Source: Macrotis lagotis
Taxonomy: Eukaryota; Chordata; Mammalia; Peramelemorphia; Peramelidae
NCBI RefSeq assembly: GCF_037893015.1
Contig: NC_133658.1
Location: 888,442,080 to 888,506,079 of the forward strand
Length of the DNA stretch: 64,000 bases
Direction of reading: 5' to 3'
Positions 25,688-36,829 of the stretch are shown here, piece after piece. The translations under genes were made by a program, and so were the position numbers. How positions within the stretch are numbered: the first letter of the stretch is position 1; each line of letters begins with the position of its first letter. Below the pieces are notes generated by a model. That model had not been told where the DNA came from and ran no database searches. It saw only the letters and a list, made by a program, of their open reading frames with translations.

Positions 25688-25786
25688 GTAGAAACTGAAG
25701 AGGAAAAACGGCGTTTTGAAGAGGGCAAAAGCAGATACCTGCAGATGAAAGCCAAGCGGCAGGCTCAGATGGATACCACCCCGTAG
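25688..25786 (+). CDS. ACOT7: ACOT7 last coding exon (cytosolic acyl-CoA thioesterase 7, C-terminal end)
   Basis: ACOT7 hydrolyses long-chain acyl-CoA to free fatty acid and CoA; it is a double-hotdog enzyme, abundant in brain. Only its final 32 residues are here. A pyrimidine-rich stretch ending in AG (25686-25687) precedes the exon, which reads VETEEEKRRFEEGK, then RYLQMKAKRQ, and stops at TAG 25784-25786. This matches the known mammalian ACOT7 C-terminus (ETEDEKKRFEEGKGRYLQMKAKRQ). The part seen is the charged tail after the second hotdog domain and carries no catalytic residue. The final residues (AQMDTTP) differ from human, as expected for a variable tail. The penultimate exon was searched for upstream by eye and not found, so the last intron exceeds 25.6 kb. 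GPR153 lies next downstream on the same strand, as in human, which supports the call. Confidence 0.93.
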   Translation, partial: VETEEEKRRFEEGKSRYLQMKAKRQAQMDTTP

Positions 25787-26115
25787 AAGTGACCTTCTAC
25801 TTGAGCCTCAGCAACCCAGGAAGATGCAGCTGGGGAGAAATCTGTTTGTTCACTTAGAAGTAATTCACTTGGCCAAAAAAATCCTATTCACGTTAAAAAC
25901 TGGTGTTCTGTGAAGTATTTGTAATGCGGTGTTAACCTACAGTATATTCTGAAAATGTATACACCAAAGCTTATTTATATTACTCCAGTATAAATGCTAT
26001 ACAGTATTATTCCCAACTGTCTGACTTCTATTGAAAAACTAAGAAAATCCTACTGTGCCCATTATAAGTTATATAAAGAATACAGTGATATTAATAAAGC
26101 TATTGTGGCTGGAGC
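25787..26115 (+). other. ACOT7: ACOT7 3' untranslated region
   Basis: A/T-rich non-coding sequence follows the ACOT7 stop codon without any recognisable repeat, up to the poly(A) signal at 26093. The exact cleavage site is inferred at 10-25 bases after the hexamer. The downstream TGTGGCTGG and later GT-rich stretch could be the downstream element. Confidence 0.75.
26093..26098 (+). promoter_or_regulatory. ACOT7: ACOT7 polyadenylation signal AATAAA
   Basis: Canonical AATAAA about 307 bases after the ACOT7 stop, followed by a G/T-rich stretch. It is the first canonical hexamer after the stop codon. Confidence 0.8.
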
Positions 26116-27269
26116 TAATCATTCTGGCTGGTGATCTTTGCTTCAAGAGGGAATACGTGGGCTCTGGGTGGAAGGTGCGCAGGTTATTGGACTCCTCTCT
26201 GTGCAGGTGCCCATGCATGAGGGCCACAGTAAGGTTATCCATGAAGTCCAGTGATCAACACTGGCCTACAACTCCACTCCAGGGGTTTCTGTTGTGATGG
26301 GAACAGTGTGAATTTGAAGACTCATCACCAACAGGCGGTACTGACACCCTAAGTAATACTTGAAAAATTCTTGGTAGGGGAATGATAGATATGCTTCCCT
26401 CTCTCCTATGCACCTACATTTGGATGGGTGCCTGAACATTTCTCCTCGGCCCAGCCTCAGACAGTGGCCTCCCTACCCCTGAAAAGCCACTCTAGGCCCA
26501 GGGAGATATTGCCTCTCTCCAACCTGCCCCATCTCCGCTTGATTTCCCAGTAAAGCCCAAGTCAAGGTGGCTTGACCTTCTAATTGGCTATTTGTAAATA
26601 GGAGAGACAAGACTTCTGTCATAAGATTCTAGTCAGATTGCTTTCTGGAATCTGAGATTCCATTCATCCTAACTCTCCCTCCCCATAACTATTGGCCACC
26701 CAACTCTGCTTTGAGAAAAGTCGGGTAGCCATTGTGGGGACCCCCAGTTCCACTCTGAGCCAGAAAGCTGGCCCTCCAACAAGGCTCAGTGCAGAGAAGA
26801 GCATCACACCTTTCAAAGTAACTGCCAAAAGAAGGAAAAAGAGCTTCCTGCTCTAAAAACGAGAGGGGGTTATCTCTCCAAAGGAAGCCTCTACCTGGCT
26901 GGCTGTAAACAACCACAGACACTTCCTTCCTTCCGATTCACTGGTTCCCTTGGGGACCTAGAAAGACGGGGTTCCAGAGGCAGAAAAGATATCTGCCTAA
27001 CCCACAGTAGGTACTTTTAAAGGTCTCACTAGTTGAATTAGATGTCAGAATCTCTAAAGAAGACTAACCCTAATCCTGAGGCCTGGAGTCGAGACCCAGA
27101 AGGAGTGCTTAAAGATGGTGGTCATGGGATGACATCCTGCACCCACAAAAGTGGTGGGTAAGCCATCCACAGAGGTCACCCATCCAACCTCTCCTCCAAA
27201 AGACAACTGGAGTTGTCTCCTGTCTTATCCCTGTTTCTGGGGCATCAGAACTGACCTCCCCACCACAAG

Positions 27270-27810
27270 GCTATTCTGTCCAACAGCGGTGGGTGCCATG
27301 TAAAACATTTCTGCCTTCGAGGGTCTCCCAGTCTGATGGGGGAAGACAAACTCGGCGGAGGAAGGCGCTAGTTTTTGAGGGGGATCAGGAGAGGCTATCT
27401 GAAGGTGGGATTTTAGCTAGGACTAAAGCCAGGGGAGATGAGAAGGCAGAGAATTCCAGGCAAGGATGGGGACAGCCAGTGAAAAGGTGAGGTCAGGAGT
27501 CAGCTACGTATGGATAGCTAGCCTGGAGTCAGGAAGTCGAGAGTTCAAATCCAGCCTGATACACTTTCCAGTGAAGTAACCCTGGGCAAGTCACTTGACC
27601 CTGTTTGCTTCAGTTTTCTCATCTATCAGATGAGTTGGAGAAGGAAATGGCAAATCACTCCAGTATCTTTGCCAAGAAAATTCCAAATGGGGTCACAGTC
27701 AGACACAACTGTAGAAATGACTGAAGAACAACACAGTGTTACTGCATTGGGGAGTGGGGTGTAAGAAGACAGGAAGAGGACTGGACGATGCATGGTTTTG
27801 ATGCCAAACA
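27270..27810 (-). mobile_element. L2 LINE fragment split by a MAR1-type SINE
   Basis: GAAGGTGGGATTTTAGCTAG to GACAGCCAGTGAAAAGGTGA stands before the SINE at 27507-27735, and GGGTGTAAGAAGACAGGAAG after it. Together they follow the antisense L2 order. Confidence 0.72.
27507..27735 (+). mobile_element. MAR1-type SINE (tRNA/MIR-like head, RTE-like tail)
   Basis: MIR-like head (GAGTTCAAATCCAGCC, CTGGGCAAGTCACTTGACCC, TTTTCTCATCTATC), then the tail GAGAAGGAAATGGCAAATCA ... CCAGTATCTTTGCCAAGAAAA ... GGGGTCACAGTCAGACACAA found at RTE LINE 3' ends. It splits an L2 copy. Confidence 0.85.
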
Positions 27811-27980
27811 GAAGAACTCACCCTCTGCCAACATGCTCCCATAGACCCTTCCTCACAGGATCCTTTCTCTAGGTCCCATAGCCCTTCAGCATTACCCAAT
27901 GAAGCAGTCAAGTGGTCCATCTCTCTGCATGACCAACACCAAATCTCTTCCCTCAAATGTTTGGGGGTTTTTTCCTTCAA

Positions 27981-28036
27981 CTTTTGTTTTTTAGTTTTTG
28001 CAAGGCAATGGGGACTTGCCCAAGGTCACAGAGCTG
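27981..28036 (-). mobile_element. Marsupial tRNA-derived SINE, 3' fragment
   Basis: Only the 3' part (antisense TTTTGCAAGGCAATGGGG to GGTCACAGAGCTGC) is present, flanked by similar CTTCAACTTT / CCTCAACTTT. Confidence 0.75.
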
Positions 28037-28960
28037 CCTCAACTTTCCAAACCAATTCTTGCATATTCAAACAGATCTGTTCCTTTCTAGGAACAACTCC
28101 TTTGACCTCAACTTAGTTCTTTTCTCAGTCTGAACCCAATCTGTAAACAACCCCCACCCTATCCGCAGCCTCCCAACATGGAGACGTCCCAGGTGTGGAA
28201 GATAGCTGCTCTGCCAAGTTATCTGAGGCACCCAAGGTGAACCACCCGAGCTTAAGATCTATGAAGTCAAGACCACAGCCCGGCAGTAAATGACACCTGG
28301 AAATGTCTGCTCTGGAAGCATCTGCAAAGACAACCTGTGAACCCTAAGCTCCCATTAGGCCTTGGAAAAATCAATCTTTCTGGGGAAGAGAGGGCCACAT
28401 CTCTTCCCATCTAAAGTTTGCCCAGTCCTCCATGATCAGAGGAGATGAATGACAGTGAAAGAAAAGACTGGGGCAGGTAGCTGGGCCAGACTCCTCCTGG
28501 GGCTGCCGGGTCAGGGAGTCTCTTGCTGGGAACTGGAGTAAACCATGGTGACCCTGGCTATCTCATGTCCCGAGGCACAATGTAATGGGGCCAGTGTCTC
28601 CATGTGACTGAATTACCTGTGACTCATGAAAGGGGAAGAAGTGTCTGACTTATAAATGTCACATTCGATTACGTGAAGAGTTGTGTACGGCCACTTCCCA
28701 CTGTTAGTTATTCTATTTATACCCAGGACTCCGGGTTGAAATTTGGCCTGTGTCGGCCATGTTCAGATGGTTTCCATTAAAGTCCCTTAACTGGCATCCA
28801 AGCCACCTTGGGACCTGGAACCTAGTCCCTTCCTTTTACAGTTAGATATTGGCAGAGTTATTTTTACCCCCCAAATCCTTTTGGGTTTCTCTCTGGTGGC
28901 GGTCCTTTGGGCTGCCACCCTTGTAGAGTTGTGGAATCCAACTCAAAAGTGGCTCCTCTT

Positions 28961-29089
28961 GGGGCGGCTAGGTGGTGCAGTGGATAGAGCACCGGCCCTG
29001 GAGTCAGGAGGACGTGAGGGGCCTCAGACACTGTGTGGCCTTGGGCAAGCCACTTAACCCCATTGCCTTGCAAAAACCTTAAAAACTGG
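28961..29089 (+). mobile_element. Marsupial tRNA-derived SINE with internal deletion
   Basis: GGGGCGGCTAGGTGGTGCAG start; the CTTAATAATTACCTAG segment and part of box B are missing. Flanking repeat GGCTCCTCT at 28951-28959 and 29090-29098. Confidence 0.92.
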
Positions 29090-29694
29090 GGCTCCTCTCC
29101 CCTTCTGTGCCTTGGGGTTTTGAGCGGAGAGTGGAGCTGTCCTGTTAGAAGTGGGTGGGCCTTCCTGGGGTCCTTGGGGTCCCCCGAGGAAAACTTAGTC
29201 CTGACTGGGATCAGTCCAGCATGATGCGAGTCACAAAGAACTGAAATGTCCCATTGCCTCAAGAGGCAAGCCCGTGGTGACCAGCCCTGAGCCGGAGCCT
29301 CGCCAGCCGCTCATCGTCGGTCTGGAAGGCGTGCCCTGCTCTCTGGGCATGGATGCTGTACCTTCCCAGGAGTGGGCAGGATCGGCCCCTTCACCCCACC
29401 TCTTTCAAAGACCAGTAAGCAACCTCCGGGTTCAGTCACGTGCTTCCAAGGCTTGCTCCGGGAGGGGGACTTCGACTGGGGCAGAATCCTCATCAAATGG
29501 CACATTGATTGACTTCTGGGGGAGCCCAGGACAGTTCCAATGAGGGGTCGGGAAGGGACCTTGGCTCTCCTAGAGCCCCCTCTCGACATCTGACAACTGG
29601 GGAAACTGAAGCACCTCAGAGAAATGCTCATTCGAGATCGCAGGAGGGATCCAGGCACGTCTCCTCTCCCAGAGGTGGGGCTGCCTGGAGATGA

Positions 29695-29875
29695 GAAGGG
29701 GTTCCGTTCAAATCTGACCGGAGATACTTGCTAGCCGTGTAACTCTGGACGAGTCACTTCACCCTGTTTGCCTCAGTTTCCTCATCTGTCAAATGAACGG
29801 GAGAAGGAAATGACAAATGACTCCAGGATCCTTGCCAAGAAAAGAGCAAATGAGGTCTGGCTGAACGGGAACAGA
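29695..29875 (+). mobile_element. MAR1-type SINE
   Basis: Same order of head and tail as the copy at 27.5 kb (GACGAGTCACTTCACCCTG, TTTCCTCATCTGTCAAATGA, GAGAAGGAAATGACAAATGA, CCAGGATCCTTGCCAAGAAA). Confidence 0.82.
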
Positions 29876-30579
29876 GAACTGTGGGGAGAAGCAGAGGCGC
29901 CTCCATCTTCGCCCTGCGCTCCCCGCAGCATCCAGGTGTCCGCCCTGCCCGCCTCACCTCCCTACCTGTAGCCTTGCTTCCCTCCCCCCCCCCCCACGTC
30001 TTGGAAGTCCAACTTCTGAGTCTACGCTCTCCTGTCACCGTCGCTCTCATTTAGAGCTACGCCGTCGCCCAAGGGGGCCGAGGAGGCCACGGCTGAAGCG
30101 GCAGGGGACAGTGGGATGGCCGCCGAACTGCGTGCCTCAGTTTCCTCATCTGTAAAATGAGGTCGGACTAGCCGACCAGGTGTGAGGTTGCGTCCGAGCT
30201 CTGGATCTGAGGTTTGCGGCTGAGGCTGGACCACTCCTAAAGCGCAGGGAGCCAAAGGAGGTCCTGGGGTCCAGAGAGAGGTGAAGAGCCCCCCACCCTC
30301 CTCACGCCTCTTCCAGGGCCGGGGGGGGGCGCACCGGGGAGGCTCAGGGCCCGAGCTGGCGAAGGACGGGGTGCAGGGGCGGCTGGGAGAGGGCAGGAAC
30401 GAGGAGGGGGCGCCCGGGGGCGGGGCGGGGGCAGCGGCCGCCGCCCGTCAGGGGTGCCCCCGCGCTGCCAGGGGCCGCGAGCCTCAGCCGCGGGGGTCCC
30501 CGGCCCCCCACCCCGCTAGGCGACCCCGGCCGCCTCTCCGCCGGGGGGGGCGGAGCCGGGGGCGGGGCGGGGGCTCGGC

Positions 30580-30848
30580 TGAGGCATGCGCCCTGCTCCC
30601 CGCGCCGCCCCCCGGCCCCCCGCCGCGGGGAGAGGGGAGGCGGGCAGAGCCGGGCCAGCCAGCCGGGGAGCGGCGGCGCTGCAGAGGGGGCTGCGCCCGG
30701 AGCCCCCAGGCAGCGCGCGGAGGCGGGATGGCCCCGGCCGGGGCGCCCCCCGCGGCCGCAGCGGGGCCCGAGCGCCAGGCGTCCGGAGGGAGCCCCGGAG
30801 GGAGCCCCGGAGGGAGCCGGCCCCGAGCCGCGGGCTGGGAGCCGCAGG
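30580..30848 (+). other. GPR153: GPR153 exon 1, non-coding leader (5' end not determinable)
   Basis: The 3' end is set by a consensus donor (CGCAGG|GTGAGC, intron from 30849). The start given is only a guess from the position of the GC boxes. The exon holds a threefold GGAGGGAGCCCC-type repeat (about 30785-30822) and two upstream ATGs (30586 and 30728). Spliced to the acceptor at 38389, it is followed by in-frame stops before the GPR153 ATG, so it does not extend the receptor. Human GPR153 also has a non-coding first exon. Confidence 0.6.
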
Positions 30849-30892
30849 GTGAGCGCCCCGGGCCGGGCCGGGGGGCGAGGGGGCGAGGCGGG

Positions 30893-30992
30893 GGGCTCCG
30901 GGCCGGGGGGCGGGGGGCGAGGGGGGCTCCGGGCCGGGGGGCGGGGGGGGGGGCGGGGGGCGGGGGGGCTCCGGGCCGGGGGGCGGGGGCTC
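30893..30992 (+). repeat. G-run array at the start of GPR153 intron 1
   Basis: Repeats of GCTCCGGGCCGGGGGGCGGG with G runs of 4-11; predicted G-quadruplex potential, 45 bases after the donor. Confidence 0.88.
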
Positions 30993-30999
30993 GGCTCCT

Positions 31000-31378
31000 T
31001 CTCCCCTTCCCCTTGCCCTCCTTCCCTCTCCCTCTGCTTTCTCTCCTTCCTCCTCTTTCTTCAGTCCCTCCCTCCTCCTTCGTCCCTTCTTCCCACTCCC
31101 TTCCTCCTCCTCCTCCTCCCCTTTCTTCTCCCCTCCTCCCCTTCTTTCACCCCTCTTCTCTTCTAGCTCTTCTTTCTCTTCCTCCTTCCTCCCCTTCTTC
31201 CTTGTCCTCCTCTTCCCCTCTCTCCCTCCTCCTCCTCTCCCTCTTCCTTCTCCTCATTCTTTTCTTCCTCTTTGTCTTTTCCTCCTCCTTCCACTCTTCA
31301 CGCCTCCTCCTCCTCCTCCCCTTCTTCCTCGCCCTCCTCCTCCTCCTCCTCCCCTCCCCCTTCATCCTTCTCCCCCCC
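31000..31378 (+). repeat. Polypyrimidine (C/T) tract in GPR153 intron 1
   Basis: About 380 bases of CTCCTCC/CTTCC repeats with few purines. Long open frames on both strands in this area are compositional. Confidence 0.92.
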
Positions 31379-33125
31379 CCCGCTCGGCGGCAGTCTCCTG
31401 GCCGGGGAGGGCCACGGGGAGCCGCCTCTGCCCCCCCGCGCACCCGCGGGCTTGGGGAGCGGGGCTAGCCCGAAACCGCCGCCTCCCAGCCCGCAGATTT
31501 GGCCCCCGGGGGTGGTGGGGTCCCCCCAGTCGGTTCCCGTGAGAACTTTCACCGGGGGCTCCCTGGAGGCTGCAGGGAGCCCCTCGAAGCCACGGGGTCC
31601 CCGGTGAAGGGAGCCGGCGCTGGGGTCGGGGGTGCTCGCTTGGGGGCGTCCTCGCCGCTGCCAGCCGAGCTCGGGCTCAGGAGCAGCGCCCTCCGTGCCA
31701 AGCTGTCCGGGGGCGGCGCGAGCCCAGGCCCCCTTGGGCGCCCCAGCTTCGCCCTGGGAGGGAGGCGTCCCCGGAGGAGAGCTGGACAAAGAGGGTGGGG
31801 GCGACAGCCGCGGCTAACGGGGGGCTGGGGTGCGGCGGAAGGGGCCCCGGGGACCTCGCACCGGCTCGCTGGGCCGGGCCGGGGCGGAGTGGGAAGATTC
31901 CCGAATTGTCTTCTTGGGCTTGCACCAGCCGCAGATCCGATCGGGATTGGGCTGCCGGCGTGGGGGTGGGAGGAGAAAGCAGACGGGGCTGCCTTTTTGG
32001 TCCTAAGGGTGGGAGAGCCCCAGAGCACCCCCCCATCCTGCTTAGGGGTTGATCTCTTCGAGGACACCCCCTGCGCTAGCAGTCTCCGGGCCCACCCCGA
32101 CATTCTACAGCAGTGGAGCTAGAAAGCAGGCAGCTGGGAACCCCCAGATCTGAGAAGGGGGGAGGGGAGACCATCCTGGGCCCCTTCACGTTGGATTCCC
32201 CGCAGGTCCCCTCTATCACCACCAAACCTCTGGCCTGCGGACTCACTGGCCTCCAGAAATGAGACCCGGGAGAGGCTGGCCCCAGCCGGCGTTGTTAAGA
32301 GTTGTATTCCCCAAATCGTGGGTTTGAAATCCTGGGACCAAAAGAGTGTCTCCCTTTCTCTGGCCTCCGGGAACCTGCTGAAAGATCCCCACTAAGGGCC
32401 AGAGCAAAGCAGGCGTTGGGGTGGGAGGAGAGAAAAAGGTCTTGAGGCTAGGATGTGGGATGGGGAGACGGAGGGGAAGGAGTCCCAACTCCAGGGAAGC
32501 CCCTTCCTAAGCTGTCCCAGGACGTTTTGGACTGGACTTAAGAAAAAAACCCCAAAACTCCTCCATCGGGAAAGAAATGAGAGATGCCAGACCCTGGTGG
32601 GGAGAAAACTCAAGAGCCTAGATTTAGAGCTGGAAGGGGGGGGGGGGGGAGCTCAGAAACCATCCAAAGGAACTCTCTGGAATCTAGATTAGAATGTAAG
32701 CACCTCCGTGCAAGTAAGGTCCAGAAAGGTGAGATCCTAGACTTAGGGCTAGTGAAATCGGAATCTCAGATCTGAAACTCCAGGCTCTCGGGCTTGTTTG
32801 GTGATTTGTTTTCTGGAGGACTTTTGGGAAAAAATAGTTTTGAGATTGGCCACCCTACTGGCACTATGCTGTGATTGGTTGATGTTACCCAGCCGGTTTA
32901 GCTTCAGGTCTGTAGGCAATGTCTTGGCCTACCAGGTTACAGTGCTCCTCCAACCCTGACTGCTCTGGAGACGGGCCTCCCAAAACTTACTGTTGAATTC
33001 CATTTTCATAATCACTTTCCCAAATTTGAGACTGCAGTTTCATGCCAACATTCTCCATCATCTCTATCTGAATGGGAAAGAGCCAGGCTTAGTTTGTTAC
33101 TGCGGTTTTTATGGCCTCTTTTCTT

Positions 33126-33282
33126 TCTTCTTTTTTTTTTTTAATATAAGGCAATGGGGTTAAGTGACTTGTCCAAGATCACACAGCTAGGTTAACTATT
33201 AATGTGTCTGAGATTAGATTTGAACTCAGGTCCTCCTGACTCCAGGGCCGGTGCTCTATCCACTGCACCACCTAGCTGCCCC
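33126..33282 (-). mobile_element. Marsupial tRNA-derived SINE
   Basis: Full-length antisense copy with a poly-T end. Perfect 17-bp target duplication TTATGGCCTCTTTTCTT at 33109-33125 and 33283-33299, so a fairly recent insertion. Confidence 0.95.
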
Positions 33283-33599
33283 TTATGGCCTCTTTTCTTG
33301 TGTGATTTGGGGCAAGCTATCAAACTTATGGATTTCTTTGTCTGTTTAATGAGAGCATGTTGGACTATTTTATTCAGAAGTTCTCCCCTTTAAATTTCTG
33401 GTCCCTCAAACTCCATTAAACCCCAAGAGAGTCCTTGAGCTTACTGATCTCCTTCTGATCTGCCCTTATTTTAGCACTCACTAAAAAAAGAGCCACAGAT
33501 CCGTCCAGAGGACTTGTGGATAGATTTCAAAGGGTCCCCCGAACTTGGATAAAGGGAAAAAACCCTCAATCCAGGTTTCACGAGGATTAATTCTCTGGA

Positions 33600-33868
33600 C
33601 TCTACTCTGCTCCTACTTGTCTGTCTCCCCATTCCAGCTGCGTGACTTTGGGAAAGTCACTTCGTCCTGGTTGCCTCGCATCCAGAGCCTTCTCCAGTTG
33701 TTCTGATTCATATGGTCCCTGGACCCAGATGACTCTGGAGGAAAAAGTAAAGCTGGTGATTTAGTGAAGTCCCCCTCACTCATATGCTTGCTGTGTTATC
33801 ACCTCCCTGATGTCATGGTCTTCTTTGAGAACAAAGGATAAATATCATCATCATCATCATCATCATTC
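33600..33868 (+). mobile_element. Composite SINE with LINE-like tail ending in (ATC)n
   Basis: A tRNA/MIR-like head (GGGAAAGTCACTTCGTCCTG) is joined to CTCCCTGATGTCATGGTCTT, then CTTTGAGAACAAAGGATAAA, and ends in (CAT)8. Related antisense pieces stand at 45650-45800 and 48745-48920. I cannot assign the family name. Confidence 0.6.
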
Positions 33869-33944
33869 TCCCTTTTCAGTTTGCTTTTTTATATGTTGTA
33901 TTCTCTCATTAGAATTTAAATTCCTTGAAGACAGGGTACCAGAG

Positions 33945-34190
33945 CTTAACACAAATATGATTTTTTGTTCAGTCTGGTGTGACCCCATGTGAGTTTTTCT
34001 TGGCAAACATACTGGATCAATTGGCCATGTCCTTCTCCAGCTCATTTTACAGATGAGGAAACTGAGGCAAATAGGGTTAAATGACTCACTCAAGGTCACA
34101 CACTTAGTAAGGGTCAGAGACCAGATCTGAACTCAGAAACTGACTCTAAACTCATCCTGCTATCCACTGTGCTTCCCAGCTGCCCCAGCA
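33945..34190 (-). mobile_element. MAR1-type SINE
   Basis: Antisense copy: TTGTTCAGTCTGGTGTGACC, TTCTTGGCAAACATACTGGA, CCTTCTCCAGCTCATTTTAC, then AGATGAGGAAACTGAGGCAA and the tRNA-like head. Confidence 0.82.
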
Positions 34191-34424
34191 TATGGTAAGA
34201 ACTTAATAAATGATGGCTGATTTGACTAACCTCTAACTGAAAGTGAGCATTTCCTTCCATTATAAATACAAATCAGCAAAATACTGTTCTGAGAAGGGGT
34301 CTGTAGCCTTCAACAGACTGTCAAAGTGGCCCCCAACACTCAAAAAAGTTTAGGGACCTTCCTACTCTAAGGATAAAGGAAAGTGGTCTATATGGGAAAG
34401 CCCTTGATGAGTGTTTCTTGAAGC

Positions 34425-34625
34425 TGGGTCATTCAGTGACTAAGGAATTGGACTGAATTCAGAATTCTACTTCCGACTGCAAACCTAAGCAAGTCACTTA
34501 TCTTTTTCCATGAATTCATCTGCAAAATAGGGAGGATAAAAAAGTGATAACCCACCTCTCAGTTGTTTCTGAAAAGATGCAAAGTGCATCACAAATCTTG
34601 AAAGGGGTATATCATTAATATTATT
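34425..34625 (+). mobile_element. MIR-type SINE
   Basis: ACCTAAGCAAGTCACTTATC, CATCTGCAAAATAGGGAGGA, ACCTCTCAGTTGTTTCTGAA in MIR order. Confidence 0.78.
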
Positions 34626-35289
34626 GTTAGTGAATGGATGACTCTCCCCCAGGTTCTTAGGAGGATGAATCTGGAAGATACTGGATTTAAAAATATTTAT
34701 AAGATGTCAATCTCTGTATGCTCGTGAAGGATGGTCATCATTAGCTTTCTCTGACCTTGCCATCCTGCCTCAGGTAGGTGGTGACCAGTAGGCAAGACAG
34801 TCCTAGAGCTGCCAATTCCTGTGGGCCCAGCTGCTACTGAGCTTTGTTTAGTGACTGGTCTGGGGAGCACACTTGGAATACCCTAGCCTCCCCAATTTAA
34901 ACAATTTGGAGACCTTCAACTTTCCTGCCTCTTAATCTGTGTTAATGTAATAAAAACAGGTTCAGAAACTCCCTAGCCCTTGGGAATCTGGGTAAAAAAG
35001 GAAAGTATATCCTAGGCTCCTGTCCCTGTCTAGTTATTCCCCCAGACCCTCATCCTCTTTCTCTTTCTCCCTCCTTATCAAAACTATCTCCCGCATCAGT
35101 CTTTGTTTCCATTCCAGTCATTGCCTGCCCTTGTACAAAGATTTAAAAAGAAGTGATGGAGGCCAAGGTGGGAGCAATTCAGAAATACCAATTAAACATT
35201 TCAGTCCACTCTAATGTATATGTATATGCATGTTTATGTAACATTCTATATCCATAGGCACCCACCCTCTTATGAAAAGAGAGAGATGC

Positions 35290-35530
35290 ATTTTCTTATT
35301 TTTTTTTTGTTGGTCAAAATTTTGGCATTCTTTCCATTTGCATTGTTATAATCACCATTGTTTTCTTTGTTCTTCCTTCTTCACCCTGTGTCAGTTCATA
35401 GACATCTCCTTCTCATGCCTCATTCCCTTATCTTTCTCATTTCTCATTGTGCAAAATAATTCCATTATATTCCTCTACCACTCCAGTCTTATTTCCTATA
35501 ACGATCCTTCACACACCTTCTCTTCTTTGT
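35290..35530 (-). mobile_element. L1-associated 3' fragment, antisense
   Basis: TGTTATAATCACCATTGTTT, TCTTTGTTCTTCCTTCTTCA and ATAATTCCATTATATTCCTC correspond to the antisense of the 23.9-kb fragment type. Confidence 0.6.
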
Positions 35531-35621
35531 AAAATGGACCTCCTATCCCTTTGTCTTTGCCCTGGCTGTGTCCCCGAACATCCTAGAACATTGACTCCTC
35601 TCAAAGCAAAACTCAACTGCC

Positions 35622-35775
35622 AGGGCAGCTAGGTGGCACAGTAGATAGAGTACCATCCCTGGCTCAGAAGGAGCTGTGTTCAAATCCAGCTTCAGACATT
35701 TAATGATTACTTAGCTGTGTGACCTTAGGCAAGTCACTTAACCCCATTGCCTTGCAAAAACAAAGCAAAACAAAA
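35622..35775 (+). mobile_element. Marsupial tRNA-derived SINE
   Basis: GGGCAGCTAGGTGGCACAG start, A-rich tail, target duplication AACTCAACTGCC / AACTCAGCTGCC (35610 and 35776). Confidence 0.93.
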
Positions 35776-36546
35776 AACTCAGCTGCCTCAGCTCTCTTTC
35801 ATGAGGCTTTCCTGATTCACACTCCCCCTCCCCTCATCCCCCACCTTGTTGGTGTTCTTTCTGTTCTTAAATTTCTTCTTTACTTTGTATATATTAATCT
35901 ATGTTAAAAACCACAGCCCTCTGGGAGGGGCACCTCCTGGAATGACCCAGACTTGGGTGCCACATGCAGAATAAGGGTTTAATAAAGGAGAATGGGAACC
36001 CATTGAAAGGATTTGATGAATTCCCTCACATTTGAGGTACAATCAGCTGATGAGGGCAAAATTTTTTCAGAGGTATCAATATTGACCTTAAAGCCTTAAG
36101 TTTGGGGAAAAGTCTGTGTAAGCAGACCATGCTTCTTCCTGTTCTTTGACTCTTTCAACCTCTTCTCCCACTTCTCTGCCTTTCCTTCCTCTGTGACTGC
36201 ATACTTAAACTGACAGGAAGAATTGTAGACTCCAGGATCTTGACTCCCATCTGGCTGACCATCGCGGTTTCCCATCTGACCTCTTGGGACAGCTCCAGTA
36301 GACTGGGAGAGCCTTGAGGGCCTTTCTCTATATCCCCAGAGATCACCATAGAGTCTTCTCTAGAATAGGAGCTTAATAAATGCTTATTAACTGACTGAGG
36401 AGTTGGGGGAAGGTACTTGTCCATGGACTGGACAAGAGAGTGTCCATTGGGAGGGAAGGAACTTGGGCTAAAGCTAAGACAAACCCTGGAAACAAAGTTG
36501 CAAGGGACTATCCTATTTATATGCATCATGTAGAAAATATGGAAAA

Positions 36547-36549
<3 letters not shown>

Positions 36550-36615
<66 letters not shown>

Positions 36616-36768
36616 TGTGAATGTGTGTTTGAGAGAGGAGAACAGGAGAGGAGAGGAGAAAATGTGCGTGTGTGTGTATGAGAGAGAAAGAGAGAGAGAG
36701 AGAGAGGAAAAAATGTGTATGTGTGTTTGAGAGAGGAGAACAGGAGAGGAGAGGAGAAAATATGTGTT

Positions 36769-36829
<61 letters not shown>

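Larger units (their letters stand above)
26116..30230. other. ACOT7-GPR153 intergenic spacer
   Basis: No coding exon was recognised. It contains an L2 copy split by a MAR1-type SINE (27270-27810), two marsupial SINEs (27981-28036 and 28961-29089) and a MAR1/MIR pair at 29560-29880. The stretch 26116-27260 shows nothing I can name. The GPR153 CpG island follows at about 30.23 kb. Confidence 0.7.
30230..32050 (+). promoter_or_regulatory. GPR153: CpG island / GPR153 promoter region
   Basis: G+C content and CpG frequency rise sharply here compared with the CpG-poor flanks. GC-box-like runs (GGGGCGGGG) stand near 30418-30430 and 30555-30575. No TATA box was seen, which fits a dispersed CpG-island promoter. 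A strong splice donor at 30849 marks the end of the inferred first exon. A C/T-rich tract (31000-31380) interrupts the island. A small MIR/MAR1-like piece at 30138-30215 carries the core CTCAGTTTCCTCATCTG at its left edge. Confidence 0.8.

Noticed and set aside
30281-31468. A 395-codon open frame through the CpG island and C/T tract, plus several open frames on the minus strand (31298-32103).
   Set aside because: The translation is low-complexity (Gly/Ala/Arg, then Ser/Pro/Leu) and follows base composition. It crosses the inferred exon 1 donor and shows no domain.
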